A stretch of 64,000 nt of DNA from Sodalinema lacuna_A (lineage in GTDB: Bacteria > Cyanobacteriota > Cyanobacteriia > Cyanobacteriales > Geitlerinemataceae): NCBI GenBank assembly GCA_900149785.2, contig FSSI02000016.1, forward strand, positions 26,329-90,328, in the 5' to 3' direction. Numbering within the stretch: the first letter of the stretch is position 1; each line of letters starts with the position of its first letter. The notes beneath the pieces were generated by a model. It ran no database searches and had not been told where the DNA came from. It saw nothing but the letters and a program-made list of their open reading frames with translations. Below are positions 24,126 to 33,693 of the stretch, piece by piece. The position numbers were made by a program, and so were the translations under genes.

Positions 24126-24162
24126 TTCCAACCAATGACCGATCGCCAACGCTGGCGGTCGG

Positions 24163-26118
24163 TCATTGTTCATCTAAGACCCCTGGCTCAAGCAAGACCT
24201 GATAAATCTTCGCAGGTTTTTGTCGGCCCTTCAACAACACATTGCCGAGCAACTCGATCGCAAACTGTCCCTGAACATAACGATAGGTCGACTCACTAAT
24301 CAAAATCCGACAGAGTCCCCCATCCACCGACTTATCAAAACTCTCCAACCGCGACGCCACATTCACACTATCACCAATAATCGTGTAATCCTCCCGCTGA
24401 GAACTGCCCAAACTGCCCACCACCAGAGACCCCGTCGCAATTCCCACCCGCATCGAAATAATCGGTTGGCCTTCCTCTTGCCAGCGTAAATTCAACTCCT
24501 GGAGTTTATAACCCATATCCAGCGCACAACGCACCGCCGCGATCGCATCTGCCGCAATTTCCGTCTCCTCCTCCCGTAACAACGGCACCCCAAACACCGC
24601 CATCACCGAATCACCAATAAACTTATCAATCGCCCCCTCATGGCGTAACACCACCTCAGCCATTCCCTCCATATACTCATTAAGCCAACGCATCAAAGGT
24701 TCAGCATCAATCTGTTCAGCTAACGTACTGAAATTCTTGATATCCGTAAACAAGACCGTCGCCGTCGCCTTGCGCCCCACCAAGCGCCCCTCCTGTAAAA
24801 TCTGATGTCGTTGTCGCCAAATCTCCTCCGCCACCGTTGACGTCACATGACGACCAAACAAGTGCATCATCAACTGGCGGTCTTCCCGTTCCAAATGAGC
24901 CACATAAGCCGTGATCACAATCGCCGACCCCACCAACCCCAAAATCGGCACCACCACAGGAATCCACCATCCCCCCAAAAACGCCCCATACCCCAAACCC
25001 CCTAACACCCCAGCCGTCCCAACCAGAGCCAGTACCGTCCCACGACGGCGACGCAACCCCCAACACAGCATCGCCCCAGCCGACGTCCAAAGCATAATCC
25101 ACGCCGCTTCCCACCCAGACGGCCAAACCCGAATCAGAGGGCGATTCTCCAACGCCGCACTAATAATCTGACTCGTTAAATTAGCCTGAAACTCAACCCC
25201 CGCCATGCGATGGGGTCGATCCAAATCCCCCCCCAACATCATCTGACTATAAGGCGTATAGAAAAAATCATTAAGACTCGGCGCCAAAGGACCCACCAAC
25301 ACCACGCGATCGCGGATGTCCTCTGCACTCACCCGTCCATCCAAAACATCCGATAGGGAGACCATCTCAAAGAACCCCGGCCCACCCCGAAAATTGAGCA
25401 AAATCTGATACCCTCCCGCATCAGCCCGAACATAGCCCCCATCATTGGCCTCAAACGGATAAAACACCTGCTGTCCCAATTTCAGATACTCAGGATGAGT
25501 TTGGGCCTCTGGATCAAACTCCCGTTCCTGTTGCAAATACAGCCAAGCCAGAACAAACCCCAAACTCGGATAAGACTGGCCCGTCTCATCCGTTAAAAAC
25601 AATAACGCCCGTCGCAGTCGTCCATCACCATCAACCGGCACATCATTCACCCCCACCTGGCCCTTCTCAGCTAAAACCGGCGGTGGACCAATCACTCCAC
25701 CCACCTGATCCGGGACCTGCTTCTCGATGCCAATAATCTTATCCGATCGCTCAAAAACATCTAATAGGCGATCGTGTCCGGGTTCAACAGGGATATTGCG
25801 GTAAAAATCTAAACCAATCGCCCGAGGGTTCGCCTCTTCAATCGTTTCCAAAAGCGTCGCTAACGTCTCATCCTTAATCGGCGAACCCCAGCGTTCAATA
25901 TCGGGTTCCGTCAAACCAACAATCAAAATGCGGTCATCATGGGAACTCTCAGGACGCAACAGGAACAAATAATCATAAGCCACCCATTCCAACGGCTGCC
26001 ACAGGCCCAAGGCCCGGAAAAGCAGTAGAATAACCGCAACCCCCGGCCCGGCCATGAGAACTCCTTGCCACTCAGACCAATGTTGCCGTATTTGCTTCCG
26101 GAGATTGAGCCAGACCAT
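24163..26118 (-). CDS. CHASE2-domain class III adenylate/guanylate cyclase
   Basis: About 651 residues. An N-terminal membrane helix (GVAVILLLFRALGLW) is followed by an extracytoplasmic CHASE2 sensor domain (residues about 45-320, including ILIVGLTEPDIERWG and VVLVGPLAPSLNDFFYTPYS). Two or three membrane helices cover 330-410 (WIMLWTSAGAMLCWG, WWIPVVVPILGLVGS). The cytosolic cyclase domain has the metal aspartates in LFTDIKNFST and KFIGDSVMAVFG, and the transition-state region DSVNVASRLESFD. It makes cAMP or cGMP in response to an unknown external signal. A TTG at 26145 is in frame; ATG at 26118 is used. Confidence 0.92.
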   Translation of the reverse strand: MVWLNLRKQIRQHWSEWQGVLMAGPGVAVILLLFRALGLWQPLEWVAYDYLFLLRPESSHDDRILIVGLTEPDIERWGSPIKDETLATLLETIEEANPRAIGLDFYRNIPVEPGHDRLLDVFERSDKIIGIEKQVPDQVGGVIGPPPVLAEKGQVGVNDVPVDGDGRLRRALLFLTDETGQSYPSLGFVLAWLYLQQEREFDPEAQTHPEYLKLGQQVFYPFEANDGGYVRADAGGYQILLNFRGGPGFFEMVSLSDVLDGRVSAEDIRDRVVLVGPLAPSLNDFFYTPYSQMMLGGDLDRPHRMAGVEFQANLTSQIISAALENRPLIRVWPSGWEAAWIMLWTSAGAMLCWGLRRRRGTVLALVGTAGVLGGLGYGAFLGGWWIPVVVPILGLVGSAIVITAYVAHLEREDRQLMMHLFGRHVTSTVAEEIWRQRHQILQEGRLVGRKATATVLFTDIKNFSTLAEQIDAEPLMRWLNEYMEGMAEVVLRHEGAIDKFIGDSVMAVFGVPLLREEETEIAADAIAAVRCALDMGYKLQELNLRWQEEGQPIISMRVGIATGSLVVGSLGSSQREDYTIIGDSVNVASRLESFDKSVDGGLCRILISESTYRYVQGQFAIELLGNVLLKGRQKPAKIYQVLLEPGVLDEQ

Positions 26119-26280
26119 CCAGGATTTCTTGAAACGCCCCCCCAATTTTATCGCGTTCAGGCGGTTAAAATGGATTGGCTAGAATCTCAGCCAACGCATC
26201 TAAATGTCTAGCCTGATCCGGCCTCATCGCCGGAACCTGGCCCCAACCCTTGAGAGTTTGAGAACGCAGGAGTAGAACGG

Positions 26281-27063
26281 GTGAATATCCTAGAACTGTT
26301 TGATAAAGGCGGTATCGCAATGATTCCGCTATTGGTGTTGTCTGTTTTGTCCATCGCCACTATTTTTGAACGCCTCTGGTTTTGGGCTCGTGTCCTTCCC
26401 AAAGAGCGAGAACTGGTCAATCGCGTCTTGGAAACAGCACAACAGGATTGGGATTTAGCCGCAGAAATTGCCCGTCAGGGGCGATCGAGTCCGATCGCCC
26501 GCTTCCTCTATGCACCACTGCAACTTCAAGAACCCGAACCCGAACTCTTCCAACTCGCCCTAGAAGCCTCCGCTGACGAAGAACTCGCCAATATGCGACG
26601 GGGGGATAAAATCTTAGAAGGGGTCATTGCGATCGCTCCCCTACTCGGCCTACTCGGGACGGTCTTAGGCTTGATCGAATCCCTCGGTTCGATTAGCATC
26701 GGTGATCTCGGAACGACCGCCACGGAAGGCGTCACCCAGGGGATTGGTGAATCCCTCATTAGCACCGCCACCGGGTTAATTGTCGCCATTATCAGCCTCA
26801 GCTTCTATCGGCTGTTTCAAGGATTTGTTGTCAACCAATCCAAAGTCTTTCGCAAAAGTGGTAACGCCCTAGAACTCTGTTATCGCCAATTTTGGGCTCA
26901 ACATCAACGTCAGTCTCAAGATCACCCTAATCTGTCTAAACCCCCTAAAACGTCATCAACCCATCGGTCTGATCCTAACCCTGACCAAGAGCCGGAGAAA
27001 GACCCCAATACAAATCCAGACGAGAATCCAGACGAGAATCCAGACAATAACAAAGACAGCTAA
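26281..27063 (+). CDS. MotA/TolQ/ExbB proton channel family protein
   Basis: A 260-residue inner-membrane proton channel subunit. Three membrane helices are visible: MIPLLVLSVLSIATIF near the start, IAIAPLLGLLGTVLGL and LISTATGLIVAIISLSFY. The family region is GLLGTVLGLIESL and GIGESLISTATGL. The start is GTG with an AGGAG site 8 bases upstream. The C-terminal 45 residues are charged and repetitive (NPDENPDENPDNNKDS), an extra tail not usual for ExbB. The ExbD gene follows 153 bases later, so they probably form a complex that couples proton flow to an outer-membrane or envelope process. Confidence 0.9.
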   Translation: MNILELFDKGGIAMIPLLVLSVLSIATIFERLWFWARVLPKERELVNRVLETAQQDWDLAAEIARQGRSSPIARFLYAPLQLQEPEPELFQLALEASADEELANMRRGDKILEGVIAIAPLLGLLGTVLGLIESLGSISIGDLGTTATEGVTQGIGESLISTATGLIVAIISLSFYRLFQGFVVNQSKVFRKSGNALELCYRQFWAQHQRQSQDHPNLSKPPKTSSTHRSDPNPDQEPEKDPNTNPDENPDENPDNNKDS

Positions 27064-27216
27064 AACTAACCCACACACCCCAACCTCAACTTAAAAACAA
27101 TTCACGTCATCGGTACGTTGGTTATTGTTGAGTGTTCATTGTTGAGTATAAATTGGTGTTCCCAGGCTATTTTGACTAGGCTAGTTTGACTCGGCCATTT
27201 CGACCCAACTATTTCG

Positions 27217-27891
27217 ATGAAAATTAAACCAACCGAGATCCTTCAGGACAACGCCCATATTGAGATTCTGCCGCTGATGGATGTCATCTTTTGTATTTTG
27301 ACATTTTTCATTCTTGGGGCAGTAGGATTGAGCCGTCAGCAGGCGATCGAGCAAAGTTTACCCCAAGCCTCCACCGGCGAACAGCAGATGCGGGAAATGT
27401 TCCGAGTCAGCATCGATCCGATTGGTCGCATCTACGTCGATCGCGACCCCGTCACCATGGACGAACTCCCCGAACGGCTCCTGGCCTATCAAACCGAAAA
27501 CCCTGACGGACTGGTGGTCGTATTCGGCCATCCCATGGCTCAATATGACAATGTGTTACAAGTGCTTGACCTGTTACGGTCTATTGGCGGCGATCGCGTC
27601 TCCCTCGGCGTCAATCCCAGTCAAGAAAATCCCCTGGAGCGTAACCAACAACAAAACCCCTTCGGCGACTTCCCCATCACCCCCGAATCAGAACCATCCC
27701 AACCAGAACAGTCACCGGGGGGAAACCTGCCAGGCTTAGAACCTGAGTTAGAGTTTGATCGCCCGCCTTTAAACAGCCCAGACGCAACCCCAGAAGACAC
27801 AACTCCAGAAGACACAACTCCAGAAGACGCAACTCCAGAAGACACAACTCCAGAAAACACAACCGGGGACAATAATCCTGACCTCAATTAA
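27217..27891 (+). CDS. ExbD/TolR family protein
   Basis: A 224-residue single-pass membrane protein. The N-terminal helix after ILPLMDVIFCILTFF carries the family aspartate (D23, in PLMDVIF). The periplasmic domain reads VSIDPIGRIYVDRDPVTMDEL. The last 80 residues are proline- and acid-rich and end in five-residue repeats (TPEDT/TPEDA), which probably span the periplasm or bind a partner. It partners the ExbB-like protein upstream. It ends 5 bases from the convergent fcl gene. Confidence 0.88.
   Translation: MKIKPTEILQDNAHIEILPLMDVIFCILTFFILGAVGLSRQQAIEQSLPQASTGEQQMREMFRVSIDPIGRIYVDRDPVTMDELPERLLAYQTENPDGLVVVFGHPMAQYDNVLQVLDLLRSIGGDRVSLGVNPSQENPLERNQQQNPFGDFPITPESEPSQPEQSPGGNLPGLEPELEFDRPPLNSPDATPEDTTPEDTTPEDATPEDTTPENTTGDNNPDLN
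27780..27862 (+). repeat. 15-bp coding tandem repeat in the exbD tail
   Basis: About five units of CCAGAAGACACAACT encode repeated TPEDT. Such arrays can change copy number by slippage and so alter tail length. Confidence 0.85.
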
Positions 27892-27896
27892 CGCCT

Positions 27897-28850
27897 CTAA
27901 TCCAGTTCAGCCGCATGTTGACGATACCAGGCGATCGTTTGTTGTAGCCCCTCCCGGAACCCCGTTTGAGCCACAAAACCAAAACGCTCCTTAGCCCGCT
28001 GAGTATCCAAACAGCGGCGGGGTTGGCCATTAGGCTTATCCGTTTCCCAAACAATCTCTCCTTGAAACTCCATCAACTCACAAATCGTTTCCACCAAATC
28101 ACGGATCGAAATCTCTTCATGGGTTCCCAAATTCACCGGATCAGGATCATCATAATCCTGAGTCGCCATGACAATCCCGCGAGCGGCATCCGTTGAATAG
28201 AGGAACTCCCGCGTCGGCGAACCATCTCCCCAAACCGGAAGTTGAGTCTGGCCTTGTTCTTGAGCCTCATGAACCTTGCGAATCAGGGCCGGAATCACAT
28301 GAGAACTACTGGGATTGAAATTATCCTCCGGGCCATAGAGATTCACCGGCAGTAGATACACCCCATTAAACCCATATTGTTGACGATAGGCTTGCAGTTG
28401 CACCAACAGGGCTTTCTTGGCAATTCCATAGGGGGCGTTGGTTTCTTCAGGATAGCCATCCCAGAGATCATCTTCTCGGAAAGGAACCGGCGTAAATTTC
28501 GGATAGGCACAAATCGTCCCCACACAGACAAACTTCTCAACTCCAGCTTCATAGGCACTGTGAATCAGTTGCGTTCCCATCATCAAGTTGTCGTAGAACA
28601 ACTCAGCCGGTTTTTCCCGATTCAGGCCAATACCGCCCACATGAGCCGCCAAGTGGATGATGATATCCTGACCTTTGACCACCTCCTGACAATGGTCTAG
28701 TTGTCGTAAGTCGCGATCGCGCGATCGCGGCACCGAGATATTCCCCTCACTGGCCCCAGCTGCCACCAACTGAGCAATCACCTGGCGACCGAGGAATCCC
28801 GCCCCACCCGTCACCACAATCTGCTTGTCTGCCAACGATAAACCCGCCAT
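27897..28850 (-). CDS. fcl: GDP-L-fucose synthase
   Basis: A 317-residue short-chain dehydrogenase (WcaG/Fcl) that turns GDP-4-keto-6-deoxymannose into GDP-L-fucose by epimerisation and reduction with NADPH. It has the Rossmann motif TGGAGFLG, LAAHVGGIGLNREKPAEL, the catalytic SDR residues in YGIAKKALL, and the family segments VNLYGPEDNF and GDGSPTREFLY. It is 112 bases downstream of gmd and in the same direction, so the two consecutive enzymes are encoded together. Confidence is high. Confidence 0.95.
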   Translation of the reverse strand: MAGLSLADKQIVVTGGAGFLGRQVIAQLVAAGASEGNISVPRSRDRDLRQLDHCQEVVKGQDIIIHLAAHVGGIGLNREKPAELFYDNLMMGTQLIHSAYEAGVEKFVCVGTICAYPKFTPVPFREDDLWDGYPEETNAPYGIAKKALLVQLQAYRQQYGFNGVYLLPVNLYGPEDNFNPSSSHVIPALIRKVHEAQEQGQTQLPVWGDGSPTREFLYSTDAARGIVMATQDYDDPDPVNLGTHEEISIRDLVETICELMEFQGEIVWETDKPNGQPRRCLDTQRAKERFGFVAQTGFREGLQQTIAWYRQHAAELD

Positions 28851-28884
28851 AACCTCTTCCTTTTAGACTCTCAATACCATCGTC

Positions 28885-28922
28885 AAATGCCATCTTCAAA
28901 ATGCCATCTTCAAAATGCCATT
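28885..28922. repeat. 14-bp tandem repeat between gmd and fcl
   Basis: The unit AAATGCCATCTTCA occurs at 28885-28898 and 28899-28912, with a partial third copy to 28922. It sits in the spacer between gmd and fcl. Confidence 0.85.
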
Positions 28923-28962
28923 TTCCCAGGGCAGGCACAACACCCGCCCCACCTCATCTCGT

Positions 28963-30039
28963 TTAATCTACCGTATTCGTCGAATCGTGACGAACAAAGG
29001 CGCGATCGCTCGGACTCTCACCATTGGCTTGCTTCGAGGGCAATCCTAGCGCCGCTAAATCCGCCTCCACCATCAACGCCACCAGCTCACCAAAATTCAC
29101 CGAAGGCGTCCAGCCCAGCTTATCTCGGGCCTTAGACGAATCCCCAATCAATAAATCCACCTCCGCCGGACGCAAATAGCGCTGGTCAAACTCCACATAC
29201 TCATGCCAATCGAGGCCCACATAGCCAAAGGCTAAATCCAGAAACTCCCGAATCGAATGGGTTTCATTCGTCGCAATCACATAATCATCCGGCGACTCTT
29301 GCTGAAGCATCAACCACATCGCTCGTACATAGTCCTTGGCATAGCCCCAATCCCGTTTCGAGTCCAAATTACCCAAAAACAGCTTTTTCTGCATTCCGCC
29401 TACAATCCGGGCCACCGCGCGAGTAATCTTACGGGTGACAAACGTCTCACCCCGTCGTGGCGACTCATGATTAAAGAGAATGCCATTACAGGCAAACAAA
29501 TCATAAGACTCACGATAGTTCACCGTTTGCCAATGGGCATAGACTTTGGCACAAGAATAGGGACTGCGAGGATAGAACGGAGTCCCTTCCTTCTGGGGAA
29601 CTTCCTGCACTTTCCCGAACATTTCTGACGACCCCGCCTGATAAAAACGCACCTCGTTGCTCGTGCGTTGTTGATAGTCTCGGATCGCTTCGAGGAGTCG
29701 TAGCGTTCCCATCGCCACCGTATCGACCGTATATTCAGGAGAGTCAAAACTCACCCGGACATGGGACTGAGCGCCCAGGTTATAAATTTCATGGGGGCGA
29801 ACTTCCTCAAGAATCCGCCGTAAGGTCGTCCCATCGGTGAGATCCCCATAATGGAGAAACAGCCGCGCTCCTTCACTGTGAGGGTCAACATACACATGAT
29901 CAATACGATCGGTGTTGAACGTCGAGGTTCGACGAATAATCCCGTGAACTTCGTAGCCTTTCTCTAACAGCAGTTCAGTGAGATAGGACCCGTCTTGCCC
30001 AGTAATTCCGGTAATTAATGCTCGTTTCAATTCGGTCAC
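28963..30039 (-). CDS. gmd: GDP-mannose 4,6-dehydratase
   Basis: A 358-residue NADP-dependent SDR that makes GDP-4-keto-6-deoxymannose, the first step to GDP-fucose and GDP-rhamnose. The N-terminus reads ALITGITGQDGSYLTELLL, with YNLGAQSHV and the catalytic segment FYPRSPYSCAKVYAHW (Tyr, Lys). NHESPRRGETFVTRKITRA is diagnostic of Gmd. It lies between a sugar-phosphate transferase upstream and fcl downstream on the same strand, as part of a polysaccharide cluster. Confidence 0.96.
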   Translation of the reverse strand: MTELKRALITGITGQDGSYLTELLLEKGYEVHGIIRRTSTFNTDRIDHVYVDPHSEGARLFLHYGDLTDGTTLRRILEEVRPHEIYNLGAQSHVRVSFDSPEYTVDTVAMGTLRLLEAIRDYQQRTSNEVRFYQAGSSEMFGKVQEVPQKEGTPFYPRSPYSCAKVYAHWQTVNYRESYDLFACNGILFNHESPRRGETFVTRKITRAVARIVGGMQKKLFLGNLDSKRDWGYAKDYVRAMWLMLQQESPDDYVIATNETHSIREFLDLAFGYVGLDWHEYVEFDQRYLRPAEVDLLIGDSSKARDKLGWTPSVNFGELVALMVEADLAALGLPSKQANGESPSDRAFVRHDSTNTVD

Positions 30040-30160
30040 AATTGTGTAATCCTCAAGTCTGTATCGTTGGGAGACTCCCTCGTCCGTTGTAGCCTATCTT
30101 GCCTGAGTCTGCCCTGGGTTGGGCGGACGGTTTGGCGGACGGTTTGGCTGACTCCTCTAG

Positions 30161-30279
30161 GTTGGGGCCTACCGAAGACCCAACAGCTTAGAGTCAGGGG
30201 GTCAGCGCCATTACGAGACCCCATCCCGAGGGAGTGGGGGTTGGGTTCACCGTAGTCAATCCCAACTGAGGGGGTCTCG
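30161..30279. other. Spacer with inverted repeats upstream of gmd
   Basis: GTTGGG (30161-30166) pairs with CCCAAC (30179-30184), and CGAGACCCC (30214-30222) with GGGGTCTCG (30271-30279), both perfect. The 279-base spacer between gmd and the transferase gene has no coding region. They may be transcript attenuation or terminator structures. Confidence 0.5.
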
Positions 30280-30318
30280 GTTGAGCGATCGCCCCGAGTC
30301 CCGAGGCGAGTCGCCATT

Positions 30319-31050
30319 TTAATAGGCGCCGTTATTTTTGGGGAAAATAATCACACCAATCGTTTTGATGGCGATCCAAAAATCCATCCAAGCATTCCGA
30401 CAGTTGACATAATACACATCAATCTTGACCCGCTTTTCATAGGGAATATCATTGCGTCCGGACACTTGCCATAATCCAGTGATTCCCGGACGAATGGTTA
30501 ACACTTTATCCATGTAGCGTCCATACTTTGGCAACTCTTCCCGAATCAGAGGGCGCGGACCCACCACACTCATATCACCCCGAAGAACATTCCAAAACTG
30601 GGGAAATTCATCCAGACTGGTAAACCGCAAAAAACGACCAATCCAGGTAATTCTGGGATCGCTCTTAAGTTTAAAGGTTTCCTGAAACTCTTCCCGAATT
30701 TGTGGAGAGCTTTCTAGAAGCTCCTCTAAAACTTGATCTGCATTCGAGACCATCGTTCTAAATTTGATGCAACCAAACGGTTTTCGGTCTTTGCCAATTC
30801 GTTCTTGAACATAGAAAATCGGACCTGGAGAACTCAAGAGAATTAGAGACCCCAAAATCAAGTACACCGGAGAAAATAAAATCAAAACCAGGGCAGAAAA
30901 CAGAATATCAAACAGGCGTTTTCCTAACGCACCGTTGGCATCTGCCACTGTGAACCTTTGGGGGCGCAAGTCTGCCAGACGGGGTGCAATTCCCCGTTTG
31001 ACAAGCGCCCACAGTCCTTTTGCAGAGATCAGTTGGCTATTGGCAGTCAT
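30319..31050 (-). CDS. Undecaprenyl-phosphate sugar phosphotransferase (WcaJ/EpsL family)
   Basis: About 243 residues of the bacterial sugar transferase family, which starts polysaccharide repeat units on the lipid carrier. One membrane helix (ILFSALVLILFSPVYLILGSL) is followed by the catalytic part: SPGPIFYVQERIG, FGCIKFRTMV, RFTSLDEFPQFWNVLRGDMS, VVGPRPL and RPGITGLWQVSGRND. The frame reaches 31110, but a good AAGGAGT site sits just before the ATG at 31050, which is used. It is next to a GT4 gene on the same strand. The sugar is not predictable from motifs. Confidence 0.93.
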   Translation of the reverse strand: MTANSQLISAKGLWALVKRGIAPRLADLRPQRFTVADANGALGKRLFDILFSALVLILFSPVYLILGSLILLSSPGPIFYVQERIGKDRKPFGCIKFRTMVSNADQVLEELLESSPQIREEFQETFKLKSDPRITWIGRFLRFTSLDEFPQFWNVLRGDMSVVGPRPLIREELPKYGRYMDKVLTIRPGITGLWQVSGRNDIPYEKRVKIDVYYVNCRNAWMDFWIAIKTIGVIIFPKNNGAY

Positions 31051-31116
31051 CGTACTCCTTCCATTCACACCACACACACACAGTCGAGATCCTAACGCCA
31101 TATCCGTCATCTGGCT

Positions 31117-32316
31117 TTAGTCCACCGTAAACGGATGAGCAGACAGGACATGAGTTTCATTGGGGATACCCGTTTGAAAGTCTCGACAACAGCGTTCTAA
31201 ATAGGATAGATAACGCTGTTCAAAGATTGTAGGGGCAAACTGAACCGAATGCGATCGCGCCGCCTCGGGTTGAAAGCGCGATCGCAGTTCCTCAAAGGTT
31301 TTAACCGCTTCGACGAGTGCGAGATCAGTTTGCGGCGTAAATAAAATTCCCGTCCCGCGACTGCCCCATTGACGAATATCCCGTACGGTTTCTAAGGCCC
31401 CGCCGGCACCATAAGCAATCACGGGGGTTCCGCACGCTTGAGCTTCCACCGGAGCAATGCCAAAATCTTCACAGGCTGCATAAACAAAGGCCTTGGCTTG
31501 GGACATATACTGTTCCACAACCCCATTGGGCTGAGATCCGAGAAATTTGATATTCCCTTGGGCCATCGCCTTGAGACGACTGGCCTGGGGGCCGCTACCA
31601 ATCACCACCAGGGGATGCCCCAATTGGTTAAAGGCCCGGACGATCAAATCAATCTTTTTGTAACTGACTAACCGGGCCACCGTTAGATAAAACTCTCCCT
31701 TCTCGGCCACAAAGGGAAATCGCTCCACATCCACAGGAGGATAAATGACTTCGGCGCGACGACGGTAGCAACGCCAAATTCGACGGGCGGTATGTCCGGA
31801 GTTGGCGATAAAGTAATCGACACGGTTGGCACTCACAACATCCCATTGGCGCAATTGATGCAGTAACAGACGGGTCAACCCTCCCGGTATCCCTTGCCCT
31901 AAGCGCGATTCCCGCAGATAGTCAAAGGTTAAGTCCCAGATGTAACGCATGGGCGTATGGCAATAGCAAATGTGCATCTGTTGCGGACGGGTTAGCACTC
32001 CCTTGGCCACGGCATGGGACGATGAGAGAATCAGATCGTAATCCCCGAGATCGAGTTGTTCAATGGCCAGAGGCAAGAGCGGTAGATATTTTTGCACTCC
32101 AGCTCGCGATCGCGGCAACTGTTGCAGAAAGCTCGTGCCAATACGACGGCCATAGAGATAACTCTCGGGGTTAGACGATTCAAAATCGATTAAGGCATAG
32201 AGATCGGCATTGACATGCTTGAGAATCTCCCGGACAACCAGTTCTGAACCGCCAGTTGCTTCGGGGGTGAGCCATTCATGAACTACGGCCGTCTTTAAAT
32301 GTCTGACATCGGGCAT
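31117..32316 (-). CDS. Glycosyltransferase family 4 protein
   Basis: A 399-residue GT-B enzyme. The N-terminus has VVHEWLTPEATGGSELVVREIL, and the C-terminal domain has FYLTVARLVSYKKIDL, VVIGSGPQASRLKAM and the nucleotide-sugar motif EDFGIAPVEAQACGTPVIAYGAGG-type E(x7)E. It is soluble. It lies at the head of the minus-strand polysaccharide unit GT4, sugar-phosphate transferase, gmd, fcl. AT-rich sequence before its start (32317-32400) is shared with the divergent aminotransferase gene as a promoter region. Donor and acceptor are not known. Confidence 0.93.
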   Translation of the reverse strand: MPDVRHLKTAVVHEWLTPEATGGSELVVREILKHVNADLYALIDFESSNPESYLYGRRIGTSFLQQLPRSRAGVQKYLPLLPLAIEQLDLGDYDLILSSSHAVAKGVLTRPQQMHICYCHTPMRYIWDLTFDYLRESRLGQGIPGGLTRLLLHQLRQWDVVSANRVDYFIANSGHTARRIWRCYRRRAEVIYPPVDVERFPFVAEKGEFYLTVARLVSYKKIDLIVRAFNQLGHPLVVIGSGPQASRLKAMAQGNIKFLGSQPNGVVEQYMSQAKAFVYAACEDFGIAPVEAQACGTPVIAYGAGGALETVRDIRQWGSRGTGILFTPQTDLALVEAVKTFEELRSRFQPEAARSHSVQFAPTIFEQRYLSYLERCCRDFQTGIPNETHVLSAHPFTVD

Positions 32317-32479
32317 AATTTAAAATAGACAATCGAAAATAAACAACTTAAATCTATGAAATCTTTAGCTGGCAGGAACTCAATACACCTACATCGTCCT
32401 ACCTGATTTGTCGGTTTCCGAACGAGGCCGAGTCTCCCTTCCCAGGGGCGGCATTAACTTAACAGGGTACAGGAGCGGT

Positions 32480-33637
32480 ATGCTAAGGAGAGACATTTTT
32501 GGGCGTGAGCGAGTGAACTCAATTCCCCTACTGGACTTAGCACAGCAATATCAAGGCTTACAACAGCCGTTAGACCACACCGTTCTCAAGGTCATGGCCT
32601 CGGGACGCTACATCGGCGGTGAAACAGTCACCACCTTTGAGCGAGAGTTTGCCGACTATCTCGGGACTGAACATTGTGTGAGTTGCAATTCAGGAACCGA
32701 TGCCCTGTTTTTGGCCCTGCGAGCCTTGGATATTGGCCCCGGCGATCTCGTCGTTACAACTCCCTTCACGTTTATCGCCACCGTGGAGATGATTAGCGCT
32801 GTTGGGGCCACACCGGTATTTGTGGATATCGAAGCTGAGACGTTTAACCTCGACCTCAATCAACTCGCCAGCCTCCTAAAGTCGTCGAGGACCCCCAAAC
32901 CCAAGGCGATTTTGCCGGTCCATTTGTTTGGCCGTCCCCTGGATATGACGGCCCTGATGGCGTTAGCCGCTGCCTATGAGATTCCGGTGATCGAAGATTG
33001 CGCCCAGGCCACAGGCGCGACATGGCAGGGACAACAGGTAGGAAGTTTTGGCATCATGGGCTGTTTCAGCTTTTTCCCCACCAAGAATTTAGGGGCCTTT
33101 GGCGATGGGGGCGCGATCGCCACCAACAACCCTCAACTGGCCCAACGCCTGCGATCGCTCAAAGAACATGGCGCAACCCGTCGCTATTACCACGAAGACA
33201 TCGGCATTAACAGTCGCCTAGATGCCCTTCAGGCGGCAATCTTGTCCGTGAAATTGGGCTATTTAGACCAATGGAATCAGCAACGTCGCCAAGTGGCCCG
33301 TCGTTATGAACAGCTCCTGACACCTCTACCGGATTTACACCTTCCCCAAGATGTCCCCGGTCATGTGTGGAATCAATACAGCCTCCGACTCGCCCCCAAC
33401 CAAGACCGCGATCGCCTGCGATCGCGCCTACAAGACCAGGGCGTGGGAACAATGGTCTACTACCCAACCCCGCTCCATTCTCAGCCCGTCTATCGCCATC
33501 TAGGCTACGTTGCGGGCGATTTTCCAGTCAGCGAAGCGGTCTGTTCCCAAGTTCTCTCACTACCCATGTTTCCTGAACTCCAGGCCCAGCAGCAAGAACA
33601 GGTAATGTATCGGTTGAAGGAGTCGATTGGGGGGTAG
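32480..33637 (+). CDS. DegT/DnrJ/EryC1/StrS-family PLP aminotransferase
   Basis: About 385 residues. Typical segments are IPLLDLAQQYQGL, SGTDALFLALRALDIGPGD, PFTFIATVEMISAVGATPVF and VIEDCAQATGA. The PLP lysine is in FFPTKNLGAFGDGGAI. GINSRLDALQAAIL and GTMVYYPTPLHSQPVY complete the fold. These enzymes aminate keto-sugar nucleotides in surface glycan synthesis. Reading frame starts at 32408; ATG at 32480 has an AGGAG-like site, and GTG at 32513 immediately before SIPLLDL is also plausible. It is divergent from the glycosyltransferase cluster. Confidence 0.9.
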   Translation: MLRRDIFGRERVNSIPLLDLAQQYQGLQQPLDHTVLKVMASGRYIGGETVTTFEREFADYLGTEHCVSCNSGTDALFLALRALDIGPGDLVVTTPFTFIATVEMISAVGATPVFVDIEAETFNLDLNQLASLLKSSRTPKPKAILPVHLFGRPLDMTALMALAAAYEIPVIEDCAQATGATWQGQQVGSFGIMGCFSFFPTKNLGAFGDGGAIATNNPQLAQRLRSLKEHGATRRYYHEDIGINSRLDALQAAILSVKLGYLDQWNQQRRQVARRYEQLLTPLPDLHLPQDVPGHVWNQYSLRLAPNQDRDRLRSRLQDQGVGTMVYYPTPLHSQPVYRHLGYVAGDFPVSEAVCSQVLSLPMFPELQAQQQEQVMYRLKESIGG

Positions 33638-33642
33638 GGAAA

Positions 33643-33690
33643 AGGCAAGAGGCAAAAGGCAAGAGGCAAGAGGCAAGAGGCAAGAGGGGG
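33643..33690. repeat. GGCAAGA heptamer array
   Basis: About six copies of GGCAAGA or AGGCAAA-like units lie just after the aminotransferase stop. They are the same repeat type as those near 7.7 kb and 55.4 kb. Confidence 0.9.
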
Positions 33691-33693
33691 TAG

